Shown here: piece after piece, positions 16,826-20,234 of the stretch
Position numbering within the stretch: position 1 is the first letter of the stretch
Layout of the letters: the number at the start of each line of letters is the position of its first letter
NCBI GenBank assembly: GCA_025996865.1
Contig: BNTV01000093.1
Span: 1-20,234 of the forward strand
Reading direction: 5' to 3'
Length of the DNA: 20,234 nucleotides
Origin: Bacteroidia bacterium
GTDB taxonomy: Bacteria > Bacteroidota > Bacteroidia > Bacteroidales > Azobacteroidaceae
Made by a program: the position numbers and the translations under genes
The notes under the pieces: generated by a model
Told to the model about the DNA's origin: nothing
What the model saw: the letters and a program-made list of their open reading frames with translations, nothing else
Database searches by the model: none

Positions 16826-17752
16826 ATGGAACAAGCAATTGTTAGAGTAGAAAACCTGTCTCACCGTTACAGTGTTCAGTGGGCGATTCGGGATATTAAT
16901 TTCGAAATTCAGGGGAAAGGAACTTTTGGTTTGCTTGGCTCGAACGGAGCCGGCAAATCAACCCTCATGAACATAATGTGCGGCGTGTTGAAACAGACTA
17001 AAGGAACGGTGTTTATCAATGGAATTGATACGAAAACCGACCCCGTAGGAGCGAAGCGGTTTATCGGCTTTTTGCCGCAGAAACCGCCTCTTCATACCGA
17101 TTTAACAGTGGACGAATATCTACGCTATTGCGCTTATTTGCGGCGAATACCGGCGGGTAAAATAGAGCAGGCAGTGACTGAAGTTGTTGAAAAATGTGGC
17201 ATTACCCATTTTCGCAAACGCCTGATTCGCAACCTGTCGGGCGGATACCAACAACGGGTGGGAATTGCGCAGGCTATTATTCACAAACCCGTCTTGGTGG
17301 TATTGGATGAACCAACCAACGGATTAGACCCCAATCAAATATTAGAAATCCGGCATTTGATTAAGGAAATTGCCGAAGAACGGACGGTCATTTTATCGAC
17401 CCATATTTTATCGGAAGTGCAAGCGACTTGCGATCATATCTACATGGTAGAGCAGGGGAGTTTTGTTTTCTCAGGGACGGTTGAAGAATTTGACAACTAC
17501 ATAGCGCCCGATACCTTGGCCGTTACCTTGATGGAACCGCCAACGGTAGAAGAACTTGCTGCCTTGGAAGGTGTTGTCAGCGTGGAAGAATTGGGTGGCA
17601 ATCGCTTCCGCTTGAAGTTCACCGATGCTCGCGATGTTGTGGAACGTATTGTCAAAACAAGTGTAGAAAAAGACTGGCATCTGACGGAAATCGGGGTTGA
17701 GAAAAATTCCTTGGATTCTATTTTTGCCGAATTATCAAAGAAAAATAATTAA
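16826..17752 (+). CDS. ABC transporter ATP-binding protein (GldA-like)
   Basis: A 308-residue ATPase that powers the ABC-2-type permease encoded next. Walker A is GSNGAGKST at 38-46, the signature LSGGYQQR at 137-144, Walker B VLVVLDEP at 156-163 and the switch histidine H193 in ILSTH. The C-terminal third (about 220-308) is the extension found in ABC-2 exporter ATPases. The start is the ATG at 16826; the frame reaches a TTG at 16754, but the product would gain 24 non-conserved residues. The fused partner gene starts 6 bases after the stop. GldA-type ATPases are needed for gliding in some Flavobacteria, but many non-gliding Bacteroidales have related exporters, so gliding should not be inferred. 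Confidence 0.93.
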   Translation: MEQAIVRVENLSHRYSVQWAIRDINFEIQGKGTFGLLGSNGAGKSTLMNIMCGVLKQTKGTVFINGIDTKTDPVGAKRFIGFLPQKPPLHTDLTVDEYLRYCAYLRRIPAGKIEQAVTEVVEKCGITHFRKRLIRNLSGGYQQRVGIAQAIIHKPVLVVLDEPTNGLDPNQILEIRHLIKEIAEERTVILSTHILSEVQATCDHIYMVEQGSFVFSGTVEEFDNYIAPDTLAVTLMEPPTVEELAALEGVVSVEELGGNRFRLKFTDARDVVERIVKTSVEKDWHLTEIGVEKNSLDSIFAELSKKNN

Positions 17753-17758
17753 AAAAGT

Positions 17759-20164
17759 ATGAAAATTACAAGAAAAATAGCGCTGACAGAACTGCAAGTT
17801 CTGTTTTATTCACCCATAGCTTGGTTGATTTTGATTGTGTTTACTTTCCAGTGTGCCATGTCTTTTACGGATATTTTGGGATCTTTAGTGCGCAGTCAGG
17901 AAATGAATTATAACGTAGGAAACATTACATTCTGGCTTTTTGGAGGACAACAGGGTTTGTTCACAGTCGTACAAGGTTATTTGTATTTATATATCCCCCT
18001 GTTGACGATGAGTTTGATGAGCCGCGAGTTAAGCAGCGGTTCCATCAACTTGCTCTATTCTTCACCGGTAACCAACCGTCAGATCATTATCGGTAAATAT
18101 CTGTCGATGATGCTGTACGGATTGGTGATGATTGCCATCCTGTCCGTTTTTGTGATTTGGGCGTCTTTCTCGGTTAAAGATATTGATATCAAGTTGACTT
18201 TATCCGGTCTTTTGGGTTTGTATCTGTTGATTTGTACCTATTCGGCAATCGGACTTTTTATGTCCAGTCTGACTTCCTATCAGGTTGTAGCAGCTATCGG
18301 CACACTTGCGGTGTTAGCGGTGCTGAATTTCATCAGCCGGTTTTGGCAGGAAATCGATTTTGTACGCGAGCTTACATTCTGGCTCTCCATTGGCGGACGT
18401 GCCGGGGAATCGATTAACGGTTTGATTTGCAGCGAGGATATACTGTACTTTGTGATTGTATCCGGTTTGTTCCTGTCTCTTTCAATTCTGCGGTTGAAAT
18501 CTATCCGGCAGAAAGCCGGTTGGCAGGCTTCCACTACTAAATATGCGGGTATATTTGTTGTGGTTTTAGCATTGGGATATTTTTCTTCCCGTCCGCAACT
18601 GATGGGTTTTTACGATGCTACCCGTACCAAACAACGTACTTTGACGGAAAACAGTCAGGAAATAATTAAACGTGTGAAGGGTGGCTTGACTATGACCGTC
18701 TATGTGAATGCCTTGGCAGGTAATTTGTGGTACGGCTTACCCAGTGGTAGAAAATGGGATATGGAACGTTTTAGTCAATATATCCGTTTCAAGCCGGATA
18801 TGAAAGTGAAATATGTGTATTATTATACCAATCCGGGCGATCCGTCATTGGCGGTTCGTTATCCGGATATGACCGATTTGGAGATAGTAGGAAGAATCAG
18901 CAAGGCTTCAAATATCGATTCTACGATGTTTATGCCACCGGAAGAGATCAACAAGATTATTGATTTGTCATCGGAAAACTACCGGTTAGTCCGCTTATTG
19001 GAACGGGAAAGTGGAGAAAAGACTTTCTTACGGATGTTTGATGACAATATACGCTATCCGGGTGAAACGGAAATTTCTGCCGCCTTGAAACGCTTGGTGA
19101 TGGAATTGCCGGTAATCGGTTTTGTTACCGGTCAAGGTGAACGGGATTACAATAATACCGGCGATCGCGGCTATTTCCGTTTTTCGCAAGATAAACCCTT
19201 CCGTTACTCGCTTATTAACCAGGGATTCGATGGAAAAGCGATTCGCTTGGACGAGGAAATTCCCGAACGTATTAATATATTGGTAATCGCCGATATGCGT
19301 ACTTCATTCACTCCGGAGGAACAAGCCCGTTTGGATGCGTATATTGCGCGTGGCGGCAATCTGGTGATTTTGGGCGAAACCCGTCGCCAGGAAGTGATGA
19401 ACCCTTTTGTAGCGCAATTTGGCGTACGGTTTTTGCCCGGTCAGTTGGTTAAATATGTAGATGAAGCCAAGCTAAAAGCCGAAGAAGCCAAACAAAAAAC
19501 GGAAGGAAGTGTCACATTCATAACCGTAGCCACGGGCACGGGCCGGCCTTCCGGTAATCAGGGAAATATAAATAATTTCACCGCCGACCTGATTCAATCG
19601 CATATAACTGAGGCGGGCAGTCAACTGTCTTATATTTATGAAAATATGCTTCAACAAAAACGTGTGGTGACCATGCCGGGCGCCGTAGGCTTAGACTACA
19701 CGACTGATAAGGGATACAAGGTAATTCCGCTTTGTATGAGCGATACGATAGACAGTTGGAACGAATTGGAAACCACCGATTTTATAGACGATACGGCACG
19801 GGTAAATCCGGCTGTCGGAGAAGTCGTGAAATCCTATCCGACGGCATTGGCTTTAACCCGCGAAGTGGCCGGTAAAGAACAACGCATCCTGATTGTAGGT
19901 GATGCCGATTGCCTCAGCAACAGTGAAATAAGCATGCAACGGGCAAAAGTTCCGGCAGCAAATTTCAATTTGATTATGGGCTCGTTCTTTTGGATGTCGG
20001 ACAATGAAGTGCCGATTGACGTACGCCGTCCAACACCACCCGACGACACATTACTTACAACCGGTCACGGCGTAAAAGTCAGTAAATGGCTGTTGATGGG
20101 CATGTTCCCTCTATTGTTACTGGCTTCTTATTTATTTATCTGGATACGTAGAAGGGGAAGATAA
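17759..20164 (+). CDS. Fused GldF-GldG-type ABC permease/auxiliary protein
   Basis: An 801-residue protein that joins an ABC-2 permease to a GldG-like auxiliary domain. The permease part has six hydrophobic segments at about 18-37, 66-87, 113-136, 147-170, 174-195 and 228-246, with the conserved SRELSSGSINLLYSSPVTN stretch near 88-106. A seventh segment (262-278) begins the GldG part, whose large extracytoplasmic domain (about 285-770) includes FYDATRTKQRTLTENSQEII near 284, GFVTGQGERDY and INILVIADMRTSFTPEEQARLDAYI. A last membrane segment lies at about 776-796. In gliding Flavobacteria GldF and GldG are separate proteins. The exported substrate is unknown. The stop TAA shares a base with the ATG of the next gene, which suggests coupled translation. 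Confidence 0.9.
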   Translation: MKITRKIALTELQVLFYSPIAWLILIVFTFQCAMSFTDILGSLVRSQEMNYNVGNITFWLFGGQQGLFTVVQGYLYLYIPLLTMSLMSRELSSGSINLLYSSPVTNRQIIIGKYLSMMLYGLVMIAILSVFVIWASFSVKDIDIKLTLSGLLGLYLLICTYSAIGLFMSSLTSYQVVAAIGTLAVLAVLNFISRFWQEIDFVRELTFWLSIGGRAGESINGLICSEDILYFVIVSGLFLSLSILRLKSIRQKAGWQASTTKYAGIFVVVLALGYFSSRPQLMGFYDATRTKQRTLTENSQEIIKRVKGGLTMTVYVNALAGNLWYGLPSGRKWDMERFSQYIRFKPDMKVKYVYYYTNPGDPSLAVRYPDMTDLEIVGRISKASNIDSTMFMPPEEINKIIDLSSENYRLVRLLERESGEKTFLRMFDDNIRYPGETEISAALKRLVMELPVIGFVTGQGERDYNNTGDRGYFRFSQDKPFRYSLINQGFDGKAIRLDEEIPERINILVIADMRTSFTPEEQARLDAYIARGGNLVILGETRRQEVMNPFVAQFGVRFLPGQLVKYVDEAKLKAEEAKQKTEGSVTFITVATGTGRPSGNQGNINNFTADLIQSHITEAGSQLSYIYENMLQQKRVVTMPGAVGLDYTTDKGYKVIPLCMSDTIDSWNELETTDFIDDTARVNPAVGEVVKSYPTALALTREVAGKEQRILIVGDADCLSNSEISMQRAKVPAANFNLIMGSFFWMSDNEVPIDVRRPTPPDDTLLTTGHGVKVSKWLLMGMFPLLLLASYLFIWIRRRGR

Positions 20165-20234
20165 TGGCATTTATCATAGACAAACAGACACTTGACGATT
20201 TGAATGTGTTCGGCAAGCGGGGAAAAAATTCGAT
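20164..20234 (+). CDS. Probable MutS-related protein, N-terminal fragment
   Basis: Only 23 codons lie inside the window, beginning MAFIIDKQTLDDLNVFGKRG. The pattern (hydrophobic)-DKQT-(L/I)-DDLN-(hydrophobic)-x-GK resembles the N-terminus of MutS-related DNA-binding ATPases found in Bacteroidales, as far as I remember them. The ATG overlaps the stop of the GldFG-type gene by one base, so the gene belongs to the same transcript. The rest of the gene is beyond the window edge, so this identification is tentative. Confidence 0.5.
   Translation, partial: MAFIIDKQTLDDLNVFGKRGKNS

Overview
The window comes from a Bacteroidota genome, most likely order Bacteroidales. The evidence is a SusC/SusD pair with an ECF sigma factor and FecR anti-sigma factor, several lipoproteins with acidic residues after the lipobox cysteine, TAnnTTTG-type promoter elements, AT-rich leaders without clear Shine-Dalgarno sites, and a Gld-type ABC exporter. 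The genus cannot be fixed from this sequence alone. There are no tRNA or rRNA genes, insertion sequences or CRISPR arrays that I can see, and no gene-free stretch longer than about 220 bases.

Layout. (1) 1-1205: a housekeeping unit with a clear promoter, a small membrane-anchored protein and trmD. (2) 1205-4979: what looks like the remnant of a carbohydrate-utilisation locus. The last ~60 residues of an AraC-type DNA-binding domain begin at the last base of the trmD stop codon. They face, tail to tail, a large secreted protein with two GH43 propellers (minus strand). (3) 5200-7560: a PPi-dependent phosphofructokinase followed closely by a Uma2-family (PD-D/ExK) nuclease-like gene. (4) 7580-16713: an ECF sigma factor / FecR / STN-domain SusC / SusD / DUF4843-like lipoprotein / PKD-like lipoprotein cluster, all on the plus strand with small gaps. 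It is a self-contained surface-uptake and trans-envelope signalling unit with no degradative enzyme inside the window. (5) 16826-20234: an ABC ATPase, a GldF-GldG-type fused permease/auxiliary protein, and the first 23 codons of a probable MutS-related gene.

How the parts work together. In region 4 the substrate would be captured by surface lipoproteins (SusD, the DUF4843-like and the PKD-like protein) and imported by SusC. Its N-terminal STN domain would signal to membrane-bound FecR, which would release the ECF sigma factor. A GTACCCC-N17-GTCTTA pair just before fecR is a good candidate for that sigma factor's own promoter. Regions 1 and 2 together suggest a deletion or rearrangement that removed most of a regulator gene and left the GH43 gene next to trmD.

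The most interesting points are the trmD/AraC junction, the tandem GH43 protein with two complete apparent catalytic triads and a jelly-roll-like domain inserted in the second propeller, the ECF promoter candidate, and a perfect 17-bp palindrome just before the ABC ATPase start. I found no clear case for a wholly new type of system; the nearest candidate is the enzyme-free ECF-FecR-SusCD-DUF4843-PKD unit, whose substrate is unknown.
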